From contig JBJMLA010000121.1 in NCBI GenBank assembly GCA_045805505.1, positions 1 to 64,000 of the forward strand: 64,000 nt of DNA. The letters run 5' to 3'. The notes below the pieces were generated by a model. That model ran no database searches. It worked only from the letters and a program-made list of their open reading frames with translations, and was not told the origin of the DNA. The DNA is from BP-464 sp045805505 (lineage in GTDB: Bacteria; Actinomycetota; Thermoleophilia; Solirubrobacterales; Solirubrobacteraceae). A program made the position numbers and the translations under genes. Positions 34,669 through 45,165 of this stretch are shown here, one piece after another; position 1 is the first letter of the stretch, and every line of letters begins with the position of its first letter.

Positions 34669-35859
34669 ATGTCCCCTCGTCTCCTCTCAGCTCCCGCGCT
34701 CCGGCGCGTCATCGTCCTGGCCCTGGCCGGTGTCCTCGCCGCGGCGTGCGTCGCGAGCGGGCGCGGCATCAGCGGGACGATCCTGCCCAACCGCCTGCTC
34801 GGCACGGCCGCCGGCGAGACCATCCACGCGGGCGGCGGGCCCGACCACGTCTACGGCATGGGCGGCAACGACCTGCTGTTCGGCGAGACCGCGGGTGACT
34901 TCCTCTACGGCGGCGACGGCAACGACGTCCTCGACGGCGGCACGGGCGGCGACCTGCTCGACGGCGGCGACGGCGACGACACCGCGGTGGGCGCCGACGG
35001 CACCGACACCCTGCGCGGCGGCACGGGAGCCGACGTCCTCTCGGGAGACCAGGCCCCCGACCAGCTCTACGGCGGCGACGGTGAAGATGTGCTGCACGGC
35101 GGCACGGGCATCGACAAGCTCGACGGTGGCGCGGGCGCCGACGACCTCTTCGCCGACTCGGGTCCCGACGAGATCGCGGGTGGCGACGGCGACGACCAGG
35201 TCCATCTCAACTGGCCGGGCAGTAACGGCCTGGTCGACTGCGGCGCCGGCATCGACACCGTCTACGTCAACCCGCCGGACCTGCCGGGCGGGCTGGTCAA
35301 CGAGCACTCGCTGGCCGACGGGCGGATCAAGAACTGCGAGCTCGTCGTCGAGGTCGCCCCCGTCGACGACCCGAGCAAGGGGATCCTGTGGATCGCCGAC
35401 GACGCCGGCGGCACCAAGGAGGGCACCGATCGCGACGACACGCTGCTCGGCGGCCACGGGACCGATCACCTCATCGGCGGCGCCGGCGACGACCTGCTGT
35501 GGGCCAAGCACCAGATCGACGGCGGTGACACCGGGGTCAACGTGCTCGAGGGCGGCCTGGGCAACGACCGCGCCTTCGGCGGCCCGGCGAGCAACCTGAT
35601 CTTCGGCGGCCCGGGCGACGACAAGCTGCAGGGCGGCCTGGGCGACAACACCATCGACGGCGGGACGGGCAACGACACCCTGCGCCTGCGCGGCGACGGC
35701 CGCGTCGACAGCACCATCCGCGGCGGGCCCGGCAACGACATCATCCACGCGATGGGCCGCAGCACCGACCGCATCTCCTGCGGGCCGGGGCGCGACATCG
35801 TCTACATGTACGGCGACCACGTCGCGAAGGACTGCGAGAAGGTGCGCACGACGGAATGA
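34669..35859 (+). CDS. exported RTX repeat protein, 396 aa
   Basis: The N-terminal leader MSPRLLSAPALRRVIVLALAG ends in VLAAACVAS, a plausible lipobox, so it may be a lipoprotein. Two blocks of GGxGxD repeats (about 45-165 and 255-340) flank a segment with cysteines (LVDCGAGID, IKNCELV). The tail SCGPGRDIVYMYGDHVAKDCEKV matches the Cys-ended tail of the other RTX proteins here. The next gene, a LamG protein, overlaps by ATGA, so the two exported proteins are co-expressed. Confidence 0.83.
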   Translation: MSPRLLSAPALRRVIVLALAGVLAAACVASGRGISGTILPNRLLGTAAGETIHAGGGPDHVYGMGGNDLLFGETAGDFLYGGDGNDVLDGGTGGDLLDGGDGDDTAVGADGTDTLRGGTGADVLSGDQAPDQLYGGDGEDVLHGGTGIDKLDGGAGADDLFADSGPDEIAGGDGDDQVHLNWPGSNGLVDCGAGIDTVYVNPPDLPGGLVNEHSLADGRIKNCELVVEVAPVDDPSKGILWIADDAGGTKEGTDRDDTLLGGHGTDHLIGGAGDDLLWAKHQIDGGDTGVNVLEGGLGNDRAFGGPASNLIFGGPGDDKLQGGLGDNTIDGGTGNDTLRLRGDGRVDSTIRGGPGNDIIHAMGRSTDRISCGPGRDIVYMYGDHVAKDCEKVRTTE

Positions 35860-37892
35860 GCCCGCTGCGCCGTCTTGCCGCCGCGGCCGCCGTGCTGGTC
35901 GCGCTCGCCGTTCCCGCGTCGGCCTCGGCGCTGGGCGACTACGGCGCGACCGTCCGCGCCACGCCCGGGCTCGCCGCCTACTGGCCGCTCGACGAAGCCG
36001 CGAGCGCCAACACGGTGACCGACGTGACCGGCGGGCTGTCGGCGCCACTCACCGCCGGCTTCGCGCTCGGCCTGCCGCCGGGCATCGACGCGGGCGGCAC
36101 GTCGCTGTCGCTGACGGGAACGTCGACGGCGAGCTTCGGCAACGTCGCGAACTTCGCCGCCGATCGCACCATCGAGGCGTGGGTCGCCCCCCGCACGACG
36201 TCGGGCGATCGTTACATCGTCAGCAAGGGCACGACCTCCGCGGGCTACCACCTCTACATGGCCGGCGGAGGGCTGCCGTCGTTTCAGGTCAACGGCACGC
36301 GCGTCACCGGACCGGCGCTGCGCGCCGTCGGCTGGCATCACGTCGTGGCGACGCTGAGCACCCGGGCGATGGCGCTCTACGTCGACGGCGCGCGCGTCGC
36401 GACCGGCACGCTCCCCAACGTGCCGGCCACCAGCACCCAGGCCCTCTACCTCGGCCGGTTGTCGCGGTCGAGCTCGGGCTCGTGGCAGGGCGGGCTCGAC
36501 GAGGTGGCGCTCTACTCCCGCGCGCTCGACGCCGGCGAGGTCGCCGCGCACTTCGCCGCGGGCGCCGACACCAGCGCACCGGCGACGATCTTCCTCACGA
36601 CGCCGCCCGCGGTCAGCGACCAGCCCGCGGGCACGGTCACCTTCGCCGGCTCCAAGGGCGGCGTGACGTTCGCGTGCGCGCTCGACGACGGCGTCGCGGC
36701 GCCCTGCAACGGCAGCTACGCCTATGACCTGCTGCGCGACGGCCCCCACACGCTGTCGGTCACGGGCACCGACCGCTGGGGGACCAGCGCGACGTCGGCC
36801 TACTCCTGGCAGGTCGCGCTGCCCGCCAACGAGACGGCGGCGCCGGTCAGCAGCTTCCTGACGACGCCCCCGGCACTGGCCAACAGCCGGACGGCCAGGT
36901 TCACCTTCACGGCATCGAAGGCGCAGGTCGCCTTCTCCTGCCGCGTCGACGGCGGGGCCTGGGTCGTCTGTCCGGTGGGCGCGTCCTACACGAGCCTCGG
37001 CGAGGGCCGGCACACGTTCGAGGTCCGCGGCACCGATCGCTGGGGCGTCGTCGAGACGGTGCCGCGGGCGTTCACGTGGACCATCGACCTGACCGCCCCG
37101 ATGTCCTACGTGCTGGCCAAGCGGGCCACGCCGAGCGACCCGGGAACCGTGGCGCTCGGATCCGAGCCGGGCGCGACCTTCGAGTGCCGCCGCGCGCAGA
37201 CCGCATGGCTGCCGTGCCCCGCGACGTTCGCCATGCCGGTGCTCACCGCCTCCGAGCAGCTCTTCGTCCGGGCGGTGGACCGGGCCGGCAACGCCGACGC
37301 CTCGCCGGCCGAGGTCGTGCTCGATCCGGCCGTGGCGGGCGGGCCTGTCACCTTCGCGGGGGCGAACGCCGGCTTCGCCGTCGGCGGCGACCTGCGCATC
37401 GCCACGCTGCTGTGCAGCCTCGACGGAGCGGCGGCTGCGGCCTGCCCGGCGCGCTTCGAGTTCGCCGACCTCGGCTACGGACCGCACACGCTGACGATCA
37501 GCGATCCGGCGCTCGTCGGCATCCAGATGCCGGCGGTGGCGTGGGTCGATCCGCTGCCCCGGCCGCGGATCGTCGGCAGCCAGTTCCCCGCGCTGCTGCA
37601 ACTCGGGTCGCGCAAGCGTCAGGCAGGCCTCGCCACCGCGCGCCTGCCGCGGCTGCTGTTCCAGAGCAACTCGGCGGGTGGCGCCGTGGTCACGCTGCAG
37701 CGCGGCGGCAAGACCGTCCGCCGCTGGACCGCTCCGGTCGTGCAGGGCTCCAACCTCGTGCGGCTGCCGCGCGCGGCGTGGAAGCAGCTGCGACCGGGCC
37801 GCTACGGCCTGCGCGTCGTGGTGACCAACGCCAGCGGACCGTCCGCGCCGCTGACGCTGCGCTTCGACGCGCTGCGCAGCGCCCGCCGGTAA
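35856..37892 (+). CDS. exported LamG-domain protein with Ig-like repeats
   Basis: 678 residues with a Sec leader (LAAAAAVLVALAVPASASA). Residues 30-235 form a LamG/concanavalin-like lectin domain: LAAYWPLDEAAS, FAADRTIEAWVAP, VGWHHVVATLS, ALYVDGARVATG, YLGRLSRSSSGSWQGGLDEVALYSRAL. Three Cys-containing beta repeats follow (FACALDDGVAAPC, FSCRVDGGAWVVC, FECRRAQTAWLPC), the first two each closing HTxxVxGTDRWG, and then a C-terminal beta domain. Sugar or surface binding is probable; no catalytic site seen. Start overlaps the RTX stop (ATGA). Confidence 0.83.
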   Translation: MSPLRRLAAAAAVLVALAVPASASALGDYGATVRATPGLAAYWPLDEAASANTVTDVTGGLSAPLTAGFALGLPPGIDAGGTSLSLTGTSTASFGNVANFAADRTIEAWVAPRTTSGDRYIVSKGTTSAGYHLYMAGGGLPSFQVNGTRVTGPALRAVGWHHVVATLSTRAMALYVDGARVATGTLPNVPATSTQALYLGRLSRSSSGSWQGGLDEVALYSRALDAGEVAAHFAAGADTSAPATIFLTTPPAVSDQPAGTVTFAGSKGGVTFACALDDGVAAPCNGSYAYDLLRDGPHTLSVTGTDRWGTSATSAYSWQVALPANETAAPVSSFLTTPPALANSRTARFTFTASKAQVAFSCRVDGGAWVVCPVGASYTSLGEGRHTFEVRGTDRWGVVETVPRAFTWTIDLTAPMSYVLAKRATPSDPGTVALGSEPGATFECRRAQTAWLPCPATFAMPVLTASEQLFVRAVDRAGNADASPAEVVLDPAVAGGPVTFAGANAGFAVGGDLRIATLLCSLDGAAAAACPARFEFADLGYGPHTLTISDPALVGIQMPAVAWVDPLPRPRIVGSQFPALLQLGSRKRQAGLATARLPRLLFQSNSAGGAVVTLQRGGKTVRRWTAPVVQGSNLVRLPRAAWKQLRPGRYGLRVVVTNASGPSAPLTLRFDALRSARR

Positions 37893-37937
37893 GGGATCCG
37901 TGATTGGGAACGCGCCGGGTTGGGCAACCGGTATTGC

Positions 37938-38348
37938 GTGAGCCCCTTCGCCGAAGTGGCAGCGGATGTCGTCCTGACGCTGCCACCTGATCCGACCGCG
38001 GCTCGCCGCGCGCGTCGCGGTCTGCAGGAGGCACACCTCCCCGAGGACCTTCAGCACACCGTCGATCTGCTCGCGACCGAGCTGATCGCCAACGCGGTGC
38101 GTCACGCCGAGCTGCGCAGCGACCAGAACATCATGTTCGCCGCCCGCTTCATCGGTGACTTCATCCGCGTCGAGGTTCGCGACCCGGGCCCGGGCTTCGA
38201 CCAGGATCGCGCCCGCGAGGGCAAGGGCTTCGGCCTGCGGATGGTCGACAAGCTCGCCTCCCGCTGGGGCGTCGACCTCGACGACGGCACCCGCGTGTGG
38301 TTCGAGATCGACCGCCGCAGCAAGCGGCGCTTCGACCGCGGCGCCTGA
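37938..38348 (+). CDS. anti-sigma-factor-like histidine kinase-type ATPase
   Basis: About 136 residues with the HATPase_c fold: ATELIANAVRHAE (N box), VEVRDPGPGFD (G1) and GKGFGLRMVDKLASRWGV (G2). Single-domain proteins of this type are RsbW/SpoIIAB-like serine kinases that bind sigma factors or phosphorylate anti-anti-sigma factors. No sigma factor or STAS gene is adjacent. Start is uncertain: in-frame TTG 37920, GTG 37938 and GTG 37956 all precede the domain; GTG 37938 is given. Confidence 0.82.
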   Translation: MSPFAEVAADVVLTLPPDPTAARRARRGLQEAHLPEDLQHTVDLLATELIANAVRHAELRSDQNIMFAARFIGDFIRVEVRDPGPGFDQDRAREGKGFGLRMVDKLASRWGVDLDDGTRVWFEIDRRSKRRFDRGA

Positions 38349-38350
38349 CC

Positions 38351-38447
38351 GAACGTCCGAACCATCCCGCCATGTCGGGATCGATGGGACGTTCGCCGTT
38401 GGCGAGAGGCCAAATGTGTCCCCCATAGGGGACGACAATGGCCTCTC
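38351..38447. terminator. two nested hairpins between convergent genes
   Basis: Hairpin 1: GAACGTCC (38351-38358) with GGACGTTC (38387-38394), with an inner ATCCCG/CGGGAT stem. Hairpin 2: GAGAGGCCA (38404-38412) with TGGCCTCTC (38439-38447), with an inner GTCCCC-CATA-GGGGAC. The 178-bp gap they occupy lies between the ATPase gene and the convergent oxidase gene, so a bidirectional terminator is the simplest reading; there are no T-runs. The rest of the gap shows nothing. Confidence 0.5.
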
Positions 38448-38526
38448 ACTCCGCCCTCGTCGCCCCGGCCAGCGCCGGCCCAGCGAGAGCGCCAGAACTG
38501 AGCGCCACCGCGCGACCGCCCGCGCC

Positions 38527-40008
38527 CTACAAATCCCCCAGCGCCTCGTCCGCCGCGCGCGAGCCTGAGCGCAGCGCGCCGTCCATGTAGCCGTTCCACA
38601 GCGTCGCGGTCTCCGCGCCCGCCCACTTGATGCGCCCGACCGGCTTGCGGATCGCCTCGCCGAAGTCGAGCAGCGTGCCGGGAGGGGTGAAGCCGCCGTA
38701 GCAGCCGCGGGTCCAGCCCTCCTGCGACCAGTCCTTCTCGACGTAGTCGACGGGCTTGAGCGCCTCGTTGCCGAAGTAGGTGGCGAAGTTCTTCAGCACG
38801 GCGTCGCGGCGCTCGGCGGCGGGCTTGCGGCCCCACACGCGCGCGAGGTGTCCCTCGATGAAGCCGAGCATCACGCCCGGGCTGCCGTCGGGCGGCGAGT
38901 TGTCGAACGTCACGCGCACGGGCTCGGCATCCGAGGTGATCTGGCCGGCCAGGCCCTTGTCGCGCCAGAACGGCTTGTCGTAGATCGCCTCGCACTTGAT
39001 GACGCTGCCCTGGGGGAGGCGCTGGACGAGCTGCGCGCGCTCGGCGGGCAGGAGCGGCTGGTAGTCGATGTAGGCGGTGACCGACGGCGGGCCGGTGACC
39101 ACGACCTGCTTGCCGACGAAGTGGCCCTTGTCGGTGACGACCTCGACGCCGCCCTTGCGCTGGACGATCCGGCGCACCGGCGCGCCGAGCACCACGCGCT
39201 GCTTGCCCAGGGCCTTGGCCAGCAGGATCGAGATCCGCTGCGAGCCGCCGACGAAGCGGCTCTCCTGCGCGCCGCCTTCGGTGTTGATCAGGCGCTGGAA
39301 GTCCGGCGCGGCCTTCCCGTCGGTGGCCGACGCGATGTAGAAGAGCGCGAAGAGCAGCGAGACGTCGCGCGGCTCGGCGGCGAACACGGCCTCGATGCCG
39401 AGCTCGAGCAGGAAGCGCCCGTTGGGCGTCAGCGCGTTGGCCTCGAGCCAGGTCTGGAAGGTCTGGGAGTCCCAGGTCGTGGCGTTGGCGGCCGCCCACG
39501 GCTTCTCGACGTCGATGGTCGCGGCCATCTCGTTGAGCTGGAGGATCGCCTTGAATGCGTCGGCGACGCCCTCGGGGTCGGGCGGGATCGCGCCGATCGG
39601 CGGCGGCTGGACCTCGTAGGGGGTCTTGACGCCGTCCTTGTAGTAGATGTAGCTGCCCTTGTTGTACGTCTTGTAGGTGTCGACGCCGAGGTCCTTGGCG
39701 AGCGCGGCGAGCTTCGTCTGGGTCGGGCCGATCCACTGGCCGCCGATCTCGATGACCTTGCCGCCGCCGAGCTTGTGGTTGAGCGTGCGGCCGCCGACGC
39801 GGTTGCGGGCCTCGACGACGATGACGGACTTGCCCTTGGCCGCGATGTCGGTGGCGGCCTGCAGGCCGGAGAGGCCGGCGCCCACGACGATGACGTCGGC
39901 CCGGCGGGGTCTGGCCGTCTTCGCGCCGGCGGCGCCCGGCAGGGCGGCCGACGCGCCGGCGACGGCGCCCGTGCCGATCAGGGTTCGGCGGGTGACCCTC
40001 GTGTTCAT
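38527..40008 (-). CDS. flavin monoamine oxidase family protein
   Basis: 493 residues. A Tat-like leader VTRRTLIGTGAVAGASAAL precedes the FAD-binding fold: ADVIVVGAGLSGLQAATDIA (in parts), VVEARNRVGGRTL, IEIGGQWIGPTQ, and the C-terminal FAD segment IKWAGAETATLWNGYMDGALRSG. This is the monoamine oxidase/L-amino acid oxidase layout. The substrate amine is not identifiable. Divergent from the NlpC/P60-like gene across 23 bp, with the two -10 boxes overlapping. Confidence 0.92.
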   Translation of the reverse strand: MNTRVTRRTLIGTGAVAGASAALPGAAGAKTARPRRADVIVVGAGLSGLQAATDIAAKGKSVIVVEARNRVGGRTLNHKLGGGKVIEIGGQWIGPTQTKLAALAKDLGVDTYKTYNKGSYIYYKDGVKTPYEVQPPPIGAIPPDPEGVADAFKAILQLNEMAATIDVEKPWAAANATTWDSQTFQTWLEANALTPNGRFLLELGIEAVFAAEPRDVSLLFALFYIASATDGKAAPDFQRLINTEGGAQESRFVGGSQRISILLAKALGKQRVVLGAPVRRIVQRKGGVEVVTDKGHFVGKQVVVTGPPSVTAYIDYQPLLPAERAQLVQRLPQGSVIKCEAIYDKPFWRDKGLAGQITSDAEPVRVTFDNSPPDGSPGVMLGFIEGHLARVWGRKPAAERRDAVLKNFATYFGNEALKPVDYVEKDWSQEGWTRGCYGGFTPPGTLLDFGEAIRKPVGRIKWAGAETATLWNGYMDGALRSGSRAADEALGDL

Positions 40009-40014
40009 CCGCGG

Positions 40015-40020
40015 ACCGTA
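40015..40020 (-). promoter_or_regulatory. -10 box for leaderless amine oxidase gene
   Basis: TACGGT on the minus strand, 6 nt before the ATG at 40008. Its TA shares bases 40019-40020 with the opposing box. Confidence 0.55.
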
Positions 40021-40024
40021 CCCT
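40019..40024 (+). promoter_or_regulatory. -10 box for leaderless NlpC/P60-like gene
   Basis: TACCCT, 7 nt before the GTG at 40032; overlaps the divergent box by two bases. Confidence 0.55.
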
Positions 40025-40031
40025 GTCCCTC

Positions 40032-40760
40032 GTGCGCCGTGCCGTGCTTTCCGTTCTCGCGCTGACGCTCGTGCTCGCCGGCTGCGGTGGCGGCGCCGAG
40101 GAGCATGCCGCGACCCAGGCCGCGCCGCCGAAGAAGGCTCCGGACGCCACGGTCTTCACGGTTCCCGACAAGCTCCCGCCGCGCGCGACCACGCCGAAGC
40201 CGGCCGCGCCGGCCAAGCACAACCCCGGCACCGCCGCGGGGGCCGACGCCCCGGCGGAGGGCGCACCGACCGACGCCGAGGTCCAGCGCGAGCTCGCGCA
40301 GGCGCTCGGCGTGGCGCCCGGCGCCGACGTCACCGACCAGGCCGGCCTGACCCAGCAGGGCATGGCCACCGTGCCGCCCGCCGCCCCGGCCGAGGTCGCG
40401 GCGATCATCAACGCCGCCAACAAGGTGGCCCACGCGCCCTATCGCTACGGCGGCGGCCACGGAGGCGTCGGCGACGAGGGCATCTGGGTCGACAGCGCCT
40501 ACGACTGCTCGGGCTCGGTCTCCTTCGCGCTGGCCTCTGCGGGACTCGTCGACTCGCCGCTGGACTCCACGTCGTTCATGTCGTGGGGCAAGCCCGGCCC
40601 GGGCAAGTGGGTGACGATCTTCGCCAACGCCGGGCACGCCTTCATGGTCGTCGCCGGCCTGCGTTACGACACGGTCGAGCGCGCCCGTACCGGCACGCGC
40701 TGGGGCCGCGCCTACAACGCCGTCTCGGGCTTCACGGTCAGGCACCCCGCAGGGCTCTAG
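40032..40760 (+). CDS. NlpC/P60-like lipoprotein, putative cell-wall hydrolase
   Basis: 242 residues. The leader VLSVLALTLVLAGCGGG has a lipobox (LAGC), predicting lipidation at Cys17 or so. A Pro/Ala-rich stalk runs to about residue 115. The C-terminal domain has PYRYGGGHGG, YDCSGSVSFALASAGLV with Cys159 as probable nucleophile, and GHAFMVVAG with His202, the pattern of NlpC/P60 cysteine peptidases, although the third residue is not clear. A peptidoglycan peptide-cleaving role at the cell surface is likely. GTG start. Confidence 0.78.
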   Translation: MRRAVLSVLALTLVLAGCGGGAEEHAATQAAPPKKAPDATVFTVPDKLPPRATTPKPAAPAKHNPGTAAGADAPAEGAPTDAEVQRELAQALGVAPGADVTDQAGLTQQGMATVPPAAPAEVAAIINAANKVAHAPYRYGGGHGGVGDEGIWVDSAYDCSGSVSFALASAGLVDSPLDSTSFMSWGKPGPGKWVTIFANAGHAFMVVAGLRYDTVERARTGTRWGRAYNAVSGFTVRHPAGL

Positions 40761-40769
40761 ATCGTCTGT

Positions 40770-40784
40770 TACCCTACGTAGGGT
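40770..40784 (+). promoter_or_regulatory. -10 box and palindromic operator of toxin-antitoxin pair
   Basis: TACCCT (40770-40775) is 7 nt before the antitoxin GTG (40783). The perfect 14-bp palindrome ACCCTACGTAGGGT (40771-40784) covers most of the box, the start site and the first two bases of the start codon, as expected for an operator bound by the ribbon-helix-helix antitoxin itself. Confidence 0.6.
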
Positions 40785-40956
40785 GAAGAAGACGAGCATC
40801 TACCTCGAGCCTGAGCTCGACGAGGCCCTGGCCCGTCGCGCGGCTGAGGAGCAGCTCACCAAGGCGGAGTTCATCCGCCGCAGCCTGTGGGCGCTCGTGC
40901 ACCAGCCGCGACGCGTCCGGCCCAAGGCCGTGGGGCTCGTCGGAGCGCGGAAGTGA
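40783..40956 (+). CDS. ribbon-helix-helix antitoxin (VapB-like)
   Basis: 57-residue protein. KKTSIYLEPELDEALARRA is the beta strand and first helix of a MetJ/Arc/CopG-type ribbon-helix-helix, followed by TKAEFIRRSLWALV for the second helix; the basic tail PRRVRPKAVGLVGARK likely neutralises the toxin. GTG start with the operator palindrome on top of it. Its stop overlaps the PIN toxin start by GTGA. Confidence 0.85.
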   Translation: MKKTSIYLEPELDEALARRAAEEQLTKAEFIRRSLWALVHQPRRVRPKAVGLVGARK

Positions 40957-41345
40957 GCGTCGTGCTCGCGCCCGACTTCGTGCTCACCCTGCTCGACCGC
41001 GACGCCGACGGCCACGAGGACGCCGCCGCCTGGGTGCAGGTGGTGGAGGAGGACCTCGTGACCACGCCGCTGGCGCTCGCCGCCATCGACGAGGCCGCGG
41101 GCGACGCCGCCCCGGCGGTGCGCGAGGACTTTTCGCGTGGCGCCTACGCCGTGCGCTGGTGGGCCGACGCGCTCGACGAGACGCTCGCGCTGTCGCGCAA
41201 GCGTCACATGGACCTCGTCAGCGCTTCGCTCGTCGCGCTGGCGGGGAGGCTGCGCACCGAGCGCATCGCGACCTTCGACCCGCAGTACCGAGACCTGAGA
41301 ACGCCCGGCGGGAGGAGCTTCGTCATGCTCCCCGCCGACGCCTGA
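40953..41345 (+). CDS. PIN-domain toxin (VapC-like RNase)
   Basis: 130 residues from the GTG overlapping the antitoxin stop. PIN acidic residues are seen in VLAPDFVLTLLDRD, LAAIDEAAGD, HMDLVSASLVALAGRL and IATFDPQYRDL. The middle part (AAPAVREDFSRGAYAVRWW) is less conserved than usual for VapC. Such toxins cleave tRNA or rRNA when the antitoxin is lost. The pair sits just upstream of aconitase in the same direction. Confidence 0.8.
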   Translation: MSVVLAPDFVLTLLDRDADGHEDAAAWVQVVEEDLVTTPLALAAIDEAAGDAAPAVREDFSRGAYAVRWWADALDETLALSRKRHMDLVSASLVALAGRLRTERIATFDPQYRDLRTPGGRSFVMLPADA

Positions 41346-41361
41346 TCCGAGAGAGAGAACC

Positions 41362-44154
<2,793 letters not shown>

Positions 44155-44158
44155 CCGC

Positions 44159-45154
44159 GTGTTCGCCGAGGCCGCACCCGTACCGCCACCCCCGCTGACC
44201 TCGATCCAGCTCGCCGGTCAGCGGGTGGTGTTCGCCTTCTCCGGGACGGAGGTGCCGCGCAACCTGCGGCTGCGCATCCAGCGCGGCGAGGCGGCGGGGG
44301 TCCTGCTGTTCGGGCCCAACGTGGCGTCGATCGCCCAGGTCCGCTCGTTGACGCGCGAGCTGCAGGCGATCAGGCGGCCGCGAGGGCTGACCGCGCCGCT
44401 GCTGGTCATGACCGACCAGGAGGGCGGGCTGGTCAAGCGGCTGCCCGGGGCGCCGTGGCTGAACCCGCCGCGCATGGGCTCCGACGCTGTCGCGCGCGAG
44501 CAGGGCCGGGCCACGGCCGGGACGCTCTCGTCGGCGGGCGTCAACGTCGACCTCGCTCCGGTCGTCGACGTCGCCCGCCCGGGCTCGCAGATGGAGGACG
44601 AGGGCCGCAGCTTCGGGCGCTCGACGGCGGTCGTCGGCCGCCGGGCCCGTGCCTTCTCCGCCGGACTGCGCGACGGTGGCGTCGCGGCCACCGCCAAGCA
44701 CTTCCCGGGCTTCGGAGCAGCGAGCGCGAACACCGACGCCGCCGCGGTGGTCATCCGAACGCCGCTGGCCACGCTGCGGGCCCGAGACGAGCCGCCGTTC
44801 GCCGCTGCGCGCACCGGCCTCGTGATGACCTCGAGCGCGATCTACCCCGCGCTGTCGGATCAGCCGGCGATGCTCTCGCGCCGCATCGTCACCGGCGAGC
44901 TGCGCCAGCGCCTGGGCTTCGATGGGGTGGTGGTCACCGACTCGCTCAACGCGACCGCGCTGGAGGGCCGGCGCAACCTGCTCGCGCGCGTGCTGCGCGC
45001 CGGCAACGACCTGCTGCTGTTCACCACCTACGAGTCGAGCGCCCGCGCGGTCGAGCGCCTGGCCGACCTCTTCCACGCCGGCCGGCTGGGCCGCGCGGCG
45101 GGGCTGGCGGCGGTGCAGCGCATCCTGGCGCTGCGGCGCACGTTGCGCCGATAG
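44159..45154 (+). CDS. glycoside hydrolase family 3-like protein
   Basis: 331 residues, a (beta/alpha)8 GH3 domain as in NagZ-type beta-N-acetylhexosaminidases that recycle peptidoglycan sugars. LLVMTDQEGGLVKRLPGAPW, AGVNVDLAPVVDVARPGS and AATAKHFPGFG are substrate-pocket segments; the nucleophile Asp lies in VVVTDSLNATAL. The NagZ catalytic loop with DSH is not found (the region reads GAASANTDAA), so activity could differ. GTG start follows aconitase by 4 nt. No signal peptide is obvious. Confidence 0.83.
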   Translation: MFAEAAPVPPPPLTSIQLAGQRVVFAFSGTEVPRNLRLRIQRGEAAGVLLFGPNVASIAQVRSLTRELQAIRRPRGLTAPLLVMTDQEGGLVKRLPGAPWLNPPRMGSDAVAREQGRATAGTLSSAGVNVDLAPVVDVARPGSQMEDEGRSFGRSTAVVGRRARAFSAGLRDGGVAATAKHFPGFGAASANTDAAAVVIRTPLATLRARDEPPFAAARTGLVMTSSAIYPALSDQPAMLSRRIVTGELRQRLGFDGVVVTDSLNATALEGRRNLLARVLRAGNDLLLFTTYESSARAVERLADLFHAGRLGRAAGLAAVQRILALRRTLRR

Positions 45155-45157
45155 GCT
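45152..45157 (+). promoter_or_regulatory. -10 box for leaderless M42 peptidase gene
   Basis: TAGGCT, beginning inside the GH3 stop codon, 8 nt before the ATG at 45166. Confidence 0.5.
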
Positions 45158-45165
45158 CGCTCGTC

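Noticed and set aside
16782..35859. The DNA-level repeats in the RTX genes as a CRISPR or satellite array
   Set aside because: The periodicity is 27 nt and follows the nine-residue protein repeat, with codon-level variation and no spacers.
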